From CAZMZW01 sp963802275 (GTDB lineage: Bacteria > Chloroflexota > Anaerolineae > Anaerolineales > Anaerolineaceae), in assembly GCA_963802275.1 (NCBI GenBank), contig CAWDIB010000006.1, positions 124,001 through 188,000 on the forward strand: DNA of 64,000 nucleotides, given 5' to 3'. Numbering within the stretch: the first letter of the stretch is position 1; every line of letters starts with the position of its first letter. This document shows positions 62,943 through 64,000 of this stretch, piece after piece. The position numbers and the translations under genes are program-made. Under the pieces are notes generated by a model. That model was not told where the DNA came from and ran no database searches. It was given only the letters and a program-made list of their open reading frames with translations.

Positions 62943-63647
62943 CTATTGGCAGACAGGCACAATATCCTTGTTGCTTTTTCCGTTCAAAGCCAGATTGAAA
63001 TAAGGCGAGGGGTCATAGGTGTTGCGGATATCCAGCTCGTTCAGGTAATGACCGCTTCCATCATCCTTCACGATGGAGAAATGCAAGTGGATGCCAACCG
63101 GGTTGTTTGGATCTCCGGAGAAATCCCCCTGGTATCCGAGCAGGGTGCCGGCTTTGACGAATACCTCCCTGCTTCCCGGTGGAAATGCCTCTGCAATGAA
63201 TGAATTGCCCTCTTCATCTGCCATGTGGGTGTAATAAGTCCAGATCTGCCGTCCGGGCTGTAGCGGATCATCTGGGATGCGGATAATCACCGATGATTTC
63301 CAATCCTCCTGCCTGGTCAAATAGCCATCATAGGCAGCCACGACCGGCGTTTTTCCGTTGGTATTTCCCCCAAAGACATCGATACCCTGGTGCTGATGAC
63401 CAATGCGGAAGGAATCCCCCCACAAAAAGCCGATCAGTCCATCCGTCGGGAAAATGAACGGTGCATCGGCACATTGCGCGCCCGCCTTGCTGGACCATTC
63501 CGCACGGGTGGCAGGATTCCTCATGTATTCCCTGAAATGCAGCAGCCTGCCCGCATTGCCCAGTTGCTGCCAAAGGAAAAAGGCACCCATACCAAGAAAT
63601 GACAGCACAAGAACAATTAGAAAAATGATGAGCAACTTTTTAATCAT
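62943..63647 (-). CDS. M23-family peptidase-like secreted protein
   Basis: A 234-residue protein with an N-terminal membrane helix (about 5-28), so the catalytic part is outside the cell. The zinc motif is HQHQGIDVFGG (His-x3-Asp), with IHLHFS as the second His pair near residue 190; both resemble lysostaphin-type endopeptidases that cut peptidoglycan peptides. The start at 63647 overlaps the miaB stop by one base (TAATG), so it is coupled to that gene. The frame from 63689 lies within miaB and is rejected. Confidence 0.85.
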   Translation of the reverse strand: MIKKLLIIFLIVLVLSFLGMGAFFLWQQLGNAGRLLHFREYMRNPATRAEWSSKAGAQCADAPFIFPTDGLIGFLWGDSFRIGHQHQGIDVFGGNTNGKTPVVAAYDGYLTRQEDWKSSVIIRIPDDPLQPGRQIWTYYTHMADEEGNSFIAEAFPPGSREVFVKAGTLLGYQGDFSGDPNNPVGIHLHFSIVKDDGSGHYLNELDIRNTYDPSPYFNLALNGKSNKDIVPVCQ

Positions 63648-64000
63648 TAATTTGCCAGTATGCCAATCATTGACCAGGGTCCGCTCCATTGAATTTCCAC
63701 ATCCCTGGTTTGACCCTGTAAATTTTCTTCACTTTCCACGAACACCAGCTTGTTGGTGGGCGTGCGTCCGCGCCAACGCTTTTTGTTTTTTTCTTCAAAT
63801 AACACAGCAACACTTTTTCCCAGGAATGGCTGATTGATGGCGGTCGTGATGCTCTCCTGCAGGCTTTCGATCTCACGAAAGCGTCGCATCTTTTCCTCTG
63901 CTGAAACATCATCCTCAAGGTTCAGGAAAGCTGGTGTTCCGGGTCGGGGCGAATAACGTGCCACATGGGTCATATCCGGTTTGAATTCCCGCAGCAAATT
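63647..64000 (-). CDS. miaB: tRNA-2-methylthio-N6-dimethylallyladenosine synthase, C-terminal part
   Basis: The last 117 residues of a MiaB-type radical-SAM methylthiotransferase; the gene runs off the right edge. VARYSPRPGTPA belongs to the end of the radical-SAM domain, EEKMRRFREIESLQESIT to the linker helix, and LGKSVAVLFEEKNK, WRGRTPTNKLVFVE and VEIQWSGPWSMIG form the TRAM domain that binds tRNA. MiaB adds the methylthio group to i6A37. MtaB or RimO are alternatives, but the TRAM sequence favours MiaB. Confidence 0.85.
   Translation of the reverse strand, partial: NLLREFKPDMTHVARYSPRPGTPAFLNLEDDVSAEEKMRRFREIESLQESITTAINQPFLGKSVAVLFEEKNKKRWRGRTPTNKLVFVESEENLQGQTRDVEIQWSGPWSMIGILAN

Overview
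This 64 kb window is dense bacterial chromosome of roughly balanced base composition. The best guess for its source is a Chloroflexota bacterium of the Anaerolineae type. The reasons are the many lipoproteins with Thr/Pro-rich linkers carrying PD40, LamG-like or NBR1-like modules, two small PspC proteins, an orphan of the short helical motif that accompanies CHAT-domain proteins, a three-gene glycerol-3-phosphate oxidation unit, and the absence of any recognisable outer-membrane gene. This is inference; no rRNA or tRNA gene is present to anchor it. I see no insertion sequence, prophage or CRISPR array.

Layout. 1-7.8 kb: a cation transporter, a PD40 lipoprotein, two VOC proteins, an HNH nuclease with its own N-terminal domain, an SDR, DUF1801 and DUF5946/HEAT proteins, and a MerR-TipAS regulator with a classic 19-bp-spacer promoter next to a Nudix hydrolase. 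7.9-15.7 kb: an operon of three lipoproteins (two deacetylase-fold proteins and an esterase), a diguanylate cyclase, a two-repeat Cys/His lipoprotein, a decayed copy of part of the first deacetylase-like gene, and a membrane-anchored TIM-barrel protein. 16-21.5 kb: Ada, an MBOAT/AlgJ-like pair for exopolysaccharide O-acetylation, an MFS transporter and a cyclophilin. 21.6-28.2 kb: a double-CDGSH iron-sulfur protein, an M28 peptidase, a transglutaminase-like protein, and a redox group (4Fe-4S protein, GlcG/HbpS-like protein, and a fusion of a CrtI-type oxidoreductase with a shortened GltD-type module). 28.5-37.1 kb: a 7TM-PAS-GAF-GGDEF cyclase, DegV, and a lipoprotein region shaped by duplication. 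37.2-42 kb: glpA, a GlpB-like oxidoreductase and a DUF1667 gene divergent from glpK, with a promoter and inverted repeat between them. 42-64 kb: mostly core genes (gatCAB, flavodoxin, bacterioferritin, xseAB, nth, asparaginase, ribokinase/nucleoside phosphorylase, DDAH, M23, miaB).

Two points govern how the window should be read. First, eleven genes, among them glycerol kinase, are each broken by what looks like one inserted or missing base, often in a short homopolymer. Restoring one base gives the normal family length, so these are more likely assembly errors than real pseudogenes; they are listed as single genes with the break marked. Second, between 31.6 and 37.2 kb the sequence is a mosaic of duplicated pieces. 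A degenerate second copy of the DUF1667 3' end and its flanking terminator lies at about 36.2 kb, next to a shortened copy of a LamG-like lipoprotein and a chimeric NBR1-like lipoprotein. No complete new defence or biosynthetic system is evident. The most promising leads are the CrtI-GltD fusion with its iron-sulfur neighbours, the deacetylase/esterase lipoprotein operon, and the stand-alone HNH protein.
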